Shown here one piece after another: positions 16,164 through 22,885 of a DNA stretch of 23,744 nt; the stretch's first letter is position 1, and every line of letters begins with the position of its first letter. Source of the stretch: an uncultured Prevotella sp. Its GTDB lineage: Bacteria > Bacteroidota > Bacteroidia > Bacteroidales > Bacteroidaceae. The notes under the pieces are model-generated. The model saw only the letters and a list, made by a program, of their open reading frames with translations, was not told the origin of the DNA and searched no databases. Both the position numbers and the translations under genes were made by a program. The stretch is taken from NCBI GenBank assembly GCA_900541335.1, contig UQJC01000031.1, forward strand, positions 1 through 23,744, in the 5' to 3' direction.

Positions 16164-16964
16164 TTATCGCTTGCGCAATTCCCAAAAGGCTACTGCCGAT
16201 GCAGCAGCAACGTTGAGGGAGTCGACCTGGTGATGCATGGGAATGCGCACCACGTAATCGGCTTCGGTGATGACTTCACGGGGCAGACCATCACCTTCAG
16301 TCCCCATGATGATGGCGAGACGGGGCTCTTGAATCAACTGAGGGTCGTCTATGGGAACGGAACGATCGGTCAAGGCCATGGCCACAGTGCGGAACCCCAT
16401 TTGCTGAAGGGCTGAAAGGGGTTGGTCTAACCAGATCCAGGGAAGAAGGAACACTGAACCCATAGACACACGAACGGCCCGACGGTTTAACGGGTCGCAA
16501 GAATCGGTAGTCAATAATACACCGTCTATGCCCAAAGCTGCGGCGGAACGAAAGATAGCTCCTATATTGGTTGTGTCGACTACGCCATTGATAATGACAA
16601 TGCGCTTTGCATCTGCGCAGACAGATTCTAACGTAGGCGGCTGTGGACGACGCATGGCACAGAGCACGCCGCGGGTCAGGGTGTAACCTGTGAGGGAAGC
16701 CAGCAGTTCACGCGAACCAGTATAGACGGGAATGTCGCCGCAACGGCTGATGAGCGAAGCTGCATCGCTCGTGAGGTGACGACGTTCGCACAGCAGGGAA
16801 AGGGGTTGGTAACCTGCATCCAAAGCTACGTGAATCACTTTGGGACTCTCTGCTATAAACAGTCCCTTCTCTGGCTCTAAACGATTACGCAATTGTGCTT
16901 CGGTAAGGGTTGAGAAGACTTCTACGCCAGGATGATCTAATGATTGGATTTCAATAACGGGCAT
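16164..16964 (-). CDS. SpoU/TrmH-family RNA 2'-O-methyltransferase
   Basis: The 266-residue product transfers a methyl group from S-adenosylmethionine to a ribose 2'-OH in rRNA or tRNA. An N-terminal substrate-binding domain (about 1-105, with RNRLEPEKGLFIAESPKVI) precedes a knotted SPOUT domain. The three family motifs are visible: INGVVDTTNIGAIFRSA at 125-141, IIMGTEGDGLP at 218-228, and IPMHHQVDSLNVAAA at 241-255. Asn133 and Arg139 fit the usual catalytic positions. The exact RNA target cannot be read from sequence; 23S rRNA (RlmB-like) and tRNA are both possible. It is a single gene, separated from hpf by terminators and from the DUF5077 gene by about 100 nt. The stop is TAA. Confidence 0.93.
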   Translation of the reverse strand: MPVIEIQSLDHPGVEVFSTLTEAQLRNRLEPEKGLFIAESPKVIHVALDAGYQPLSLLCERRHLTSDAASLISRCGDIPVYTGSRELLASLTGYTLTRGVLCAMRRPQPPTLESVCADAKRIVIINGVVDTTNIGAIFRSAAALGIDGVLLTTDSCDPLNRRAVRVSMGSVFLLPWIWLDQPLSALQQMGFRTVAMALTDRSVPIDDPQLIQEPRLAIIMGTEGDGLPREVITEADYVVRIPMHHQVDSLNVAAASAVAFWELRKR

Positions 16965-16987
16965 CTACAAAAGGTATCATACGATAA

Positions 16988-17014
16988 GTTCCTTAATCGA
17001 AACGACCAAGGAAC
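16988..17014 (-). other. Small hairpin upstream of the RNA methyltransferase gene
   Basis: A 7-bp inverted repeat, GTTCCTT (16988-16994) and AAGGAAC (17008-17014), with a 13-nt loop lies 24 nt before the ATG. It sits just beyond the terminator at 17038-17064. It may be part of the leader of the methyltransferase message. No clear promoter was found here. Confidence 0.3.
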
Positions 17015-17037
17015 CTCGTGGGTGGATAAAATCGAAA

Positions 17038-17064
17038 AAGGCCCGGCTACTAGCGCCAGGCCTT
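17038..17064 (-). terminator. Intrinsic terminator downstream of hpf
   Basis: AAGGCC (17038-17043) pairs with GGCCTT (17059-17064). After one mismatch, GGC/GCC extends the stem around a 7-nt loop. On the minus strand the stem is followed by TTTCGATTTTATC. It would stop transcription coming from rpsU-xer-hpf before the methyltransferase gene. Confidence 0.7.
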
Positions 17065-17127
17065 CCTATTAATAGTTTGTAATCACTCAGTCACCTTACA
17101 TCTACTTTCACAAGCACATAAAAAGGC

Positions 17128-17196
17128 GATGGGGGTGATTGTTATAACTTGCAAAGTTTAAAACATTGGGGTCAATCACTCCAAGTTATAACCATC
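17128..17196 (-). repeat. Interleaved inverted repeats (pseudoknot-like) after hpf
   Basis: Three pairs of complementary arms are present. Arm pair A is GATGG (17128-17132) with CCATC (17192-17196). Arm pair B is 17132-17141 with 17173-17182, ten pairs including one G-U. Arm pair C is GTTATAACTTG (17141-17151) with CAAGTTATAAC (17182-17192), eleven perfect pairs. B and C interleave (B, C, B', C'), so they either form a knot or exclude each other. On the minus strand CGCCTTTTT follows, so one fold can act as a terminator. It lies 32 nt after the hpf stop. Confidence 0.65.
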
Positions 17197-17227
17197 ATTT
17201 AACGGGTGGAACCGCTCAAACCGAAGA

Positions 17228-17524
17228 TTACTTGGCTTGACGTTCCTTATATTTTTCGATTTGACGAAGCAAAGAATCAACACAGAGGTCAACACCTTCT
17301 TCAAAAGTGTCACACACCTTCTCTGCATGAAGTTCGGTACCGGGAAGTGCAATGTGAAGTGCAGTTTCCTTGTTCTTCGCAGTTTCAGGTTTTACAACCT
17401 TCAGGATGAACTCAGCTTTGATGATATTCTCACAGGTCTTTTCGAGCTTTGCGGCTTTCTTTTCGATAAACGCATTCAATTTTTCGGTAGCATCGAAATG
17501 AATGGACTGAATCTTGAGTTCCAT
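17228..17524 (-). CDS. hpf: Ribosome hibernation promoting factor (short HPF/RaiA type)
   Basis: The 98-residue product belongs to the S30AE family, which binds the decoding region of the 30S subunit in slow growth and silences ribosomes. It has the short form only: MELKIQSIHFDATEKLNAFI at the start, a beta-alpha-beta fold with basic helix residues, and DSLLRQIEKYKERQAK at the end, with no C-terminal dimerisation domain. It starts 15 nt after the recombinase stop, so the two are almost certainly co-transcribed. In Bacteroidales the rpsU-xer-hpf trio is a common neighbour of the tuf tRNA cluster; here the two are about 7 kb apart. Termination probably uses the structured element and hairpin downstream. 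Confidence 0.93.
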   Translation of the reverse strand: MELKIQSIHFDATEKLNAFIEKKAAKLEKTCENIIKAEFILKVVKPETAKNKETALHIALPGTELHAEKVCDTFEEGVDLCVDSLLRQIEKYKERQAK

Positions 17525-17539
17525 AGTACCTCCTTTTCT

Positions 17540-18412
17540 TTAGGCCCGAGGATGGGCGAGTTTATATTCTTTCTTTAGATCCGCAAAAGTAGTATGCGTA
17601 TAAACCTCCGTGGTACTGATACTTTCGTGCCCCAACAACTCTTTAATGGATTCGAGGTCTGCACCATTATTGAGCATGGCTGTCGCAAAGGTGTGACGCA
17701 ACACGTGCGGACTCTTTTTCGATTGGGTCGTTACTAACGAAAGGTATTTCTTCACGATACTTTCTACTTGGTACCGGGTTAGTCGGTTACCGTCAGAGGT
17801 GATAAATAGGGGACCTTCTGATAAGGAGCATTCAGATAGATAGTAACGGAAGGCTTGCAACAATTCAGAACCGAAGGGTATCAAGCGTTGCTTGTTTCGC
17901 TTACCTGTCACCTTGAGTTCGGCTTCATCGAGACGAACGTCTGCAACGTTGATGCCTACTAATTCGGATACTCGAACCCCCGTGTGATAGAAGGTGAGTA
18001 AAATGGTGCGATCTCGTAACCCTTCGAAACTTTCAGGAAAGGTGACTCCGTCAAAGAGGCGGTCGACTTCGGACTGCTTGAGGAATACAGGTAACGGTTC
18101 GTGAATCTTGGGATTCTTGAGAATACGTACGGGATCCTTCTCGATGCGCTGCATCCGCAGAAGGTATTTATAAAGTGTACGTAAGGCACTCAAGTCCTTC
18201 GCTACAGTCCGGGCACCTTTTCCCCTTTCCATTTCAGTGACCATCCAACGTCTGACAACATCGGTGGGAATACTTTCCCAGGTCAACTGATCGTCAAGAC
18301 TACGGAAGAAGATTTGAAAAGATTCCAGTGAATCTCGATAGGTCGAAATGGTCTGTTGAGAATAGCCTTTTTCGACTGTGAGATAGTTCAAGAAATCTTG
18401 TATAACCTTCAT
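17540..18412 (-). CDS. xerC: Tyrosine recombinase of the XerC/XerD type
   Basis: The 290-residue product is the size of housekeeping Xer recombinases, which resolve chromosome dimers at dif near the division septum. The N-terminal SAM-like DNA-binding domain (1-95) precedes the catalytic domain. All catalytic residues are visible: Arg147 (TGVRVSEL), Lys171 (TGKRNKQR), His236 and Arg239 (HVLRHTFAT), His262 (LLGHES) and the nucleophile Tyr271 (EVYTH). It is sandwiched between rpsU and hpf, a position shared by Bacteroidales chromosomal Xer genes and unlike a mobile-element integrase. Whether it is the C or the D partner cannot be decided here, so the symbol is tentative. No clear -7 box was seen upstream. 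Confidence 0.9.
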   Translation of the reverse strand: MKVIQDFLNYLTVEKGYSQQTISTYRDSLESFQIFFRSLDDQLTWESIPTDVVRRWMVTEMERGKGARTVAKDLSALRTLYKYLLRMQRIEKDPVRILKNPKIHEPLPVFLKQSEVDRLFDGVTFPESFEGLRDRTILLTFYHTGVRVSELVGINVADVRLDEAELKVTGKRNKQRLIPFGSELLQAFRYYLSECSLSEGPLFITSDGNRLTRYQVESIVKKYLSLVTTQSKKSPHVLRHTFATAMLNNGADLESIKELLGHESISTTEVYTHTTFADLKKEYKLAHPRA

Positions 18413-18631
18413 CGTTTCTCTCGTTAGGTTTCGGGAGCGAATATCGGAACTTTTTCCGAACCTTCCAAACTTTTAAAGGAATAATCGGCAGACTTTGCAA
18501 ATTCTTTTCGAAGACTCCATGCGTGACGGAAGTAGATTACGTTCATACTCAAGAGGATGGAGTTATCTGCTGAAAATACAGCCCGTTGACGTGCAGTGAA
18601 ACTTTGCACGCTGACAGCAATAGGGGAATAA
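18413..18631. other. Intergenic stretch between rpsU terminator and xer gene
   Basis: About 220 bp hold no supported gene. A minus-strand frame of 79 codons spans the terminator and resembles nothing known. A promoter for the xer-hpf pair should lie here because the rpsU terminator looks strong, but I found no clear TAnnTTTG box. Confidence 0.35.
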
Positions 18632-18672
18632 AAAAAGAGAGTGCGCTCGATAAACAAGTGCACTCTCTTTTT
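18632..18672 (-). terminator. Intrinsic terminator of rpsU
   Basis: A 13-bp perfect stem (18632-18644 with 18660-18672, core GAGAGTGC/GCACTCTC) has a 15-nt loop. On the minus strand the last arm ends in a run of Ts and continues TTATTCCCC. It lies 41 nt after the rpsU stop. Confidence 0.85.
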
Positions 18673-18713
18673 CTTTTCATGTAAGTACGTTGAAAAGAAA
18701 ATTGTGTGTAGGA

Positions 18714-18905
18714 TTAGTCCTCCTCACGGTGAAGCTGCTGTACGTAAACAGCGTGCTCCTTTGCCAAACGCTTCAATACGCTGGGCTTGTCGAACTGCTG
18801 ACGAGCACGGAGTTCCTTAACTACACCAGTCTTCTCAAATTTTCTCTTAAACTTCTTCAGGGCGCGTTCGATATTCTCGCCGTCCTTTACTTGTACTACG
18901 ATCAT
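18714..18905 (-). CDS. rpsU: 30S ribosomal protein bS21
   Basis: This is a 63-residue basic protein of the small subunit, located near the anti-Shine-Dalgarno region of 16S rRNA. It begins MIVVQVKDGENIERALKKFK, continues with RKFEKTGVVKELRARQQFDK, and ends LHREED, as in other Bacteroidetes. In this phylum bS21 has been implicated in hiding the 16S 3' tail, which fits the lack of strong Shine-Dalgarno sequences here. That link is knowledge of the group, not something the window shows. It has a Bacteroidetes-type promoter and a strong terminator, so it is likely a monocistronic unit. Confidence 0.97.
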   Translation of the reverse strand: MIVVQVKDGENIERALKKFKRKFEKTGVVKELRARQQFDKPSVLKRLAKEHAVYVQQLHREED

Positions 18906-18954
18906 TTTTTGTCTTTGGATTTATTTTGTTATTACTTAATATGCATACTTCTTG

Positions 18955-18993
18955 CGAGGTGCAAAATTAGATATTTATTTGAATCTGCCCAAC
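18955..18993 (-). promoter_or_regulatory. Bacteroidetes-type promoter of rpsU
   Basis: On the minus strand GTTG (18993-18990), a 20-nt spacer and TAATTTTG (18969-18962) fit the -33/-7 consensus with one mismatch in the -33 box. Transcription would start near 18955, leaving a leader of about 50 nt. Confidence 0.65.
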
Positions 18994-19022
18994 GTTAGTC
19001 GTTGAATTTTAGTCTATCGGCC

Positions 19023-19886
19023 CTATTTCTCAATATGGATAACCGTTTGGGGGAAGGGAATATTGATTCCTTCACGATTGAAGAGGTCATAAATGCGCTG
19101 TTGCATCTGATAATGAACTGCCCAATAGTCTTCAGTCTTAACCCAAACACGGATAGCTAAATTGACACTGCTATCGGCTAGGGTTTCGAGCCCTACGAAG
19201 GGTTTGTTGGCTTCGGGGTCTTGCAGAATGCGGGGGTCTTCTGCAAAGAGTTGCATAAGTTTCTCACGCACTTTGTCTACATTTTCTCCGTATTCCACTC
19301 CTATAACCCACTGCACACGTCGTAGACTTTCGCGGGAGTAGTTGATAATGGAGGAATTGCTCAGGGAGCCGTTGGGAACATAGACAACCTTATTGTCGGG
19401 AGTCACGAGGATGGTGTGGAATATCTGGATTTCACGCACGGTACCCGCTACGCTTTGGGCTTCTATGTAGTCGCCAACTTTATAAGGTTTGAAGACGAGA
19501 ACAACCAGTCCTCCGGCAAAGTTTTGCAGATGACCGGAAAGTGCCATACCGATGGCAACACCGGCTGATGCAAGCAAAGCGGCAAAGGAAGTCGTATTGA
19601 CACCTAAAGCACCTATCACGGAAATGATAAGGAGAATGGTCAACAGGATGTTCAGCAGACTTCGCAGGAAACTTTGTACACTGATTTCCACTTGCCGACG
19701 CTCTAACATGCCAAAAACAACACGGTTGATTAACTTGATGAGAAAACGGCCTACCATATAGATGATGACCGCTGCCAAGATATGTTTTCCGGCATTGATG
19801 GAGAGATCGAGGAGTTTATCGACTAACTGATCAAATTTGATGACCTCAATCTCCTTGATGGAGGATTGCAATAGGGATATAATCAT
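19023..19886 (-). CDS. Small-conductance mechanosensitive channel (MscS family)
   Basis: This inner-membrane channel opens under membrane tension to release solutes after osmotic downshock. I choose the ATG at 19886 (MIISLLQSSIKEIEVIKF), giving 287 residues, the usual size of short MscS proteins. The longer frame from 20123 overlaps capA by about 170 bp and adds a sequence with no similarity. Three membrane helices are visible: about 34-54 (HILAAVIIYMVGRFLIKLI), 72-92 (LLNILLTILLIISVIGALGV) and the pore helix 97-130 (LLASAGVAIGMALSGHLQNF). The beta domain follows (VAGTVREIQIFHTILVTPDN, VYVPNGSLSNSSIINYS). It starts 68 nt after the capA-like gene and probably shares its transcript. The stop is TAG. 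Confidence 0.93.
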   Translation of the reverse strand: MIISLLQSSIKEIEVIKFDQLVDKLLDLSINAGKHILAAVIIYMVGRFLIKLINRVVFGMLERRQVEISVQSFLRSLLNILLTILLIISVIGALGVNTTSFAALLASAGVAIGMALSGHLQNFAGGLVVLVFKPYKVGDYIEAQSVAGTVREIQIFHTILVTPDNKVVYVPNGSLSNSSIINYSRESLRRVQWVIGVEYGENVDKVREKLMQLFAEDPRILQDPEANKPFVGLETLADSSVNLAIRVWVKTEDYWAVHYQMQQRIYDLFNREGINIPFPQTVIHIEK

Positions 19887-19954
19887 GAGAATAGGTGGCG
19901 TTAATGCCTTAACGGATAGGACGAGGGGAAGGAGAATCGTTACTGTACTCGGAA

Positions 19955-20995
19955 TTACGGACGAATGCGAATTACTCCATCCTCGGTAATAAGTAAGGGG
20001 GTGTGCGGCACATCGAGTGTGGTGAGTCGCTTGATTTCTTTTGCCGCTCGGTGTTGCTGATCGATTCGAGGTCCGACACCTTTGTGCTGAATAAAGGAAT
20101 GGATTTTTCCTTTTTGGAAACAACCTTGCTGATCTAAAGTCAACTCGAGTAGGGGTGCATAACCGGAGATGCCGGAAAGACTCATACCATAGGGGGTACA
20201 GAAATTGCCCAAACTGTAGGCGATAAAGTGTTTCTTATAAAGCTCGACGGCTCGCACAACATGGGGACCGTGACCAAACACGACATCGGCACCTGCATCG
20301 ATACAGAAATGGGCGAATTCGCGCAGGTTGCCTCGGTCTTCTTCATAGAAGATTTCCTTTCCGTAGGGCAAACGGCAATGTTTGGCACCTTCGGCTCCGC
20401 CATGGAAAGAGACGATGACGATATCGGAAAGGTCGACCAAAGCAGTTATGACTTCACGCACGGCATGCAAATTCTGATGACGAACGGTATAACTATTGTG
20501 CCCAAAGGCGCAAAAGCCATAGCGGATGCCGTTGCGATCGATAATCGTAAACCGTGGATAACGCTGAATACCTGCATAGCGAATGCCTTGCGCATCGAGT
20601 GCACACATGGTACTCCTTACGCCTTCCTCGCCAAAATCGAATGCATGATTGTTGGCCATGCTGAGAAAATCGTAGCCGGCTTCTTGCAACCGAGGAGCAA
20701 AAGAGGTGGGGGTGCGAAAGGCATAACTGATTTTGGAAAGCTTCTTATCGGTTTCGCCTGCATCACACAGAGTACCTTCTAAATTACCGGCCGCAACGTG
20801 GGCACGACGTAAATAGGGTGCGGCATCTACAAATAATTGCCGTCCCTCATGAGACGGCAATTGCACAGATGGGAATGTGGTTCCCATCATAATATCTCCT
20901 GTCAATGCGACGGTGACTGGGGACTGCGAGCGTTGGGCTGTGAGCAGTGTAAAACCCAGGAACCAAACACAAAGCGTTAGAATAATCTTTTTCAC
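19955..20995 (-). CDS. CapA-like protein (PGA_cap metallophosphoesterase fold), exported
   Basis: The 346-residue product starts with a signal peptide (MKKIILTLCVWFLGFTLLTA). A PGA_cap domain follows with the family motifs TGDIMMG (near 33), GNLEGTL (near 71), MANNHAFDFGEEG (near 113), VSFHGGAE (near 194) and DAGADVVFGHGPHVVRAVEL, then AYSLGNF. Relatives include CapA of the poly-gamma-glutamate capsule system, but there is no capB or capC here, so capsule synthesis is not supported. A role in envelope polymer handling is inferred. The start is GTG at 20995, overlapping the upstream NlpC gene by 4 nt (GTGA), which implies translational coupling. The MscS-like gene follows 68 nt later. Confidence 0.88.
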   Translation of the reverse strand: MKKIILTLCVWFLGFTLLTAQRSQSPVTVALTGDIMMGTTFPSVQLPSHEGRQLFVDAAPYLRRAHVAAGNLEGTLCDAGETDKKLSKISYAFRTPTSFAPRLQEAGYDFLSMANNHAFDFGEEGVRSTMCALDAQGIRYAGIQRYPRFTIIDRNGIRYGFCAFGHNSYTVRHQNLHAVREVITALVDLSDIVIVSFHGGAEGAKHCRLPYGKEIFYEEDRGNLREFAHFCIDAGADVVFGHGPHVVRAVELYKKHFIAYSLGNFCTPYGMSLSGISGYAPLLELTLDQQGCFQKGKIHSFIQHKGVGPRIDQQHRAAKEIKRLTTLDVPHTPLLITEDGVIRIRP

Positions 20996-21588
20996 TGTTG
21001 ATTCGAAACGATTCGACGTGCTCCCAAGTAACGGCGGCTGTAGTAGCCTTCATTGGAACTTGAAACGGTCACTCCTCGATTGGTACTGGCATGCACAAAA
21101 GAAAAGGTATTGCCATCGGGAGCGACTTCGGTAACGATGCCCACATGACCGACGGAACGGCGATTTCCGCGACCGCCAAAAAATACGAGGTCTCCTTTCT
21201 TCAAATCAGAGATGTTGGCAATGGGGGTACCTTGGGTGAACTGTGAACGAGAGGTACGGAGGATGGAGACATTGCTCTTTCCGTAAACGTAACTCGTAAA
21301 GCCTGAGCAATCGAATGCCTGAGGACCACGGCTACCATAGGAATAACGGGTACCGATATATTGAAGTGCTGTCTGCACGACACTTTCACCAAAACTAGAG
21401 TTATAGGATACAGCTTTAACTGCGGGAATGTCCAAAGTGTGGGCATCAGCCAAAGGAGTAATTTCACTGACGATTCTTTCTGCAACGAGACGCGTCGGCA
21501 TGGCTTCAGGCATCACATCCTGGGCGCTGGCGGTAAAAATACCCATCAGGCCAAACACGAGAGTTGCAGCATATTTCTTGATTTGCAC
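20992..21588 (-). CDS. NlpC/P60 family cysteine peptidase, exported
   Basis: This is a probable peptidoglycan endopeptidase that cuts stem peptides in the periplasm. The 198-residue product has a signal peptide (MQIKKYAATLVFGLMGIFTA, cut near SAQ) and a single C-terminal NlpC/P60 domain. The catalytic triad is visible as Cys94 (AFDCSGFTSYVYG), His148 (SVGHVGIV) and His166 (FVHASTNRGV). No SH3 domain is present; a 50-residue linker follows the signal peptide. It is the first gene of a probable operon with the CapA-like and MscS-like genes, and its TGA overlaps the GTG of the next gene. A Bacteroidetes-type promoter lies about 130 nt upstream. Confidence 0.93.
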   Translation of the reverse strand: MQIKKYAATLVFGLMGIFTASAQDVMPEAMPTRLVAERIVSEITPLADAHTLDIPAVKAVSYNSSFGESVVQTALQYIGTRYSYGSRGPQAFDCSGFTSYVYGKSNVSILRTSRSQFTQGTPIANISDLKKGDLVFFGGRGNRRSVGHVGIVTEVAPDGNTFSFVHASTNRGVTVSSSNEGYYSRRYLGARRIVSNQQ

Positions 21589-21716
21589 GTTAGATTGGGT
21601 TTTTCTATTGGATTAATACATTCATCGTCGGGAAAGTGCTTTTACCAGGCTCGAAACCTTACAACTGGAGTCTTTTCAAGCCTTTCTGCGATAGAAAAAG
21701 ACTTCCCTATTTTTCA

Positions 21717-21755
21717 ACGGTTGCAAAATTACCAAAGCAAGGCGAAACAGACAAG
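21717..21755 (-). promoter_or_regulatory. Promoter of the NlpC-CapA-MscS operon
   Basis: On the minus strand CTTG (21755-21752), a 20-nt spacer and TAATTTTG (21731-21724) match the Bacteroidetes consensus with one mismatch in the -33 box. Transcription would start near 21717, giving a fairly long leader of about 130 nt before the NlpC ATG. Confidence 0.65.
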
Positions 21756-21812
21756 CATTTCCATCCTTTTTTACTGTAGGAAGGAACACTTAACTTGCTG
21801 ACAATGAGCATT

Positions 21813-21853
21813 TTGCACACTCGCAGAGACCTGTGTGCGATTTTATCTGCGAG
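21813..21853 (-). repeat. Overlapping inverted repeats downstream of the L,D-transpeptidase gene
   Basis: GCACAC (21815-21820) pairs with GTGTGC (21833-21838). CTCGCAGA (21820-21827) pairs with TCTGCGAG (21846-21853). The two stems interleave and share one base, so they form a knot or exclude each other. The block begins 16 nt after the transpeptidase stop. No T-run follows on the minus strand, though GATTTTAT follows the first stem on the plus strand. Transcript end control is possible. Confidence 0.4.
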
Positions 21854-21869
21854 GAGAGACGATGTGTGA

Positions 21870-22745
21870 CTATTGAACTGTGGAAAACGTATCGGTGGAT
21901 GTGCGATGTAGCGTATCAGAACCTAAGGAAACGCTATCAGATTGCGCCTCAGGTTCAGCTATATTTTGTGTTGGTAAATCACCGTGTTCTAAGCTGTCTT
22001 TGCGCAACTGTTCAGCAGATAAACTGGCACGTAGTTCGTCTGCGCTACGATATTCGGCACCTAAGCCTTTAAATTGAGGGAGTCGCTCTCGTTCGCCGGA
22101 AATAACAACGCGCATACCAATAAAGGCATAGTGCTCATAAATGGCTTCTATATTTTTCGTAAGCAGACGGACACAACCTTCGGACGCTCGCTTACCGATG
22201 CTACGCGGGGCATTAGTTCCGTGGATACCGATTCCTTGAAATTTTCCTGTGGACAAACTGAGAAAATAGGGTCCGTAACAGCCAAGTACTTTGCGCCCAT
22301 CACGGGTCTTGTGTACCCAATTCGTACTTTCATAGATTCCACAAATGCGATAACGGCCTTCGGGTGTGCGGTAATCACCTTCTGCTCGCTTATCACCTTT
22401 ACGAATACCACAAGCCATGCCGCATGAAAACAGAACACTATCTTGTGCATTGACGACATACAAACGCATAGTAGGCTTGGAAAGATACAGATAAATCCCT
22501 TCGCGTTTAAACACAGGAACATCGGTCGAATCGGGTTCAACTGCTGCACTATCAATGAGAAGCTGGCTTACTGTATCGGTAAGTACTTCCTCTGTAATAT
22601 GGGTATCTTCTTGTATCACTGTGCTGGTGTCCTCTTGCGAGGATGCAAACTCTGTAGGCTTGTTTTGACAGGAAACAAGGAGAAGCAAAATGAAGAATGC
22701 CCGAATGACTGGAAGCTTTGAAAAAGATAGATACTTGGCACACAT
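21870..22745 (-). CDS. Lipoprotein L,D-transpeptidase (YkuD domain)
   Basis: The product cross-links peptidoglycan 3-3 or attaches proteins to it, using a catalytic cysteine insensitive to most penicillins. I start it at the ATG at 22745, giving 291 residues, because the clear promoter's -7 box lies upstream of this ATG and inside the longer frame that begins at 22811. A hydrophobic stretch ends in the lipobox LLVSC (Cys26), so it is probably lipid-anchored. The acidic, low-complexity residues 30-75 form a linker. The YkuD domain spans about 84-216 with the active-site signature HGT (His175) and RASEGCVRL (Cys191). A polar tail of about 75 residues follows. It is a single gene. The stop is TAG. 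Confidence 0.93.
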   Translation of the reverse strand: MCAKYLSFSKLPVIRAFFILLLLVSCQNKPTEFASSQEDTSTVIQEDTHITEEVLTDTVSQLLIDSAAVEPDSTDVPVFKREGIYLYLSKPTMRLYVVNAQDSVLFSCGMACGIRKGDKRAEGDYRTPEGRYRICGIYESTNWVHKTRDGRKVLGCYGPYFLSLSTGKFQGIGIHGTNAPRSIGKRASEGCVRLLTKNIEAIYEHYAFIGMRVVISGERERLPQFKGLGAEYRSADELRASLSAEQLRKDSLEHGDLPTQNIAEPEAQSDSVSLGSDTLHRTSTDTFSTVQ

Positions 22746-22769
22746 AGCGAGTTGTAACCGATTGATTAA

Positions 22770-22807
22770 TTGGAGACAAATGTATAAAACGATTCCGCTT
22801 TCCCAAA
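22770..22807 (-). promoter_or_regulatory. Promoter of the L,D-transpeptidase gene
   Basis: On the minus strand TTTG (22807-22804), a 19-nt spacer and TACATTTG (22784-22777) match the Bacteroidetes consensus perfectly. Transcription would start near 22770, 25 nt before the chosen ATG. This decides the start codon of the gene. Confidence 0.85.
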
Positions 22808-22851
22808 CCAAGAGAAGTAAAAACTCTCGTGCTAGAGAAAACGGAATGCTG

Positions 22852-22881
22852 TTTTCCTTCAGGATTTCACCTGAAGGAAAA
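22852..22881. terminator. Strong hairpin after the cyclophilin gene
   Basis: TTTTCCTTCAGG (22852-22863) pairs perfectly with CCTGAAGGAAAA (22870-22881) around a 6-nt loop, 4 nt after the cyclophilin stop. The Ts lie in the 5' arm on either strand, so it lacks the usual T tail after the stem. It may end or stabilise the cyclophilin message. Confidence 0.55.
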
Positions 22882-22885
22882 TGAA

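Noticed and set aside
17540..18412. Tyrosine recombinase as integrase of a mobile element
   Set aside because: Its size, Xer-like sequence and position between rpsU and hpf point to the housekeeping enzyme, and no att repeats or cargo were seen beside it.
18424..18663. 79-codon minus-strand frame between rpsU and the xer gene
   Set aside because: It begins inside the rpsU terminator, lacks a promoter and has no recognisable features.
19887..20123. N-terminal extension of the MscS protein by 79 residues
   Set aside because: It overlaps the end of the CapA-like gene in another frame and lacks membrane-protein character. The ATG at 19886 gives the usual length.
22746..22811. ATG at 22811 as start of the L,D-transpeptidase
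   Set aside because: The -33 and -7 promoter boxes lie inside this extension, so the transcript would start after it.
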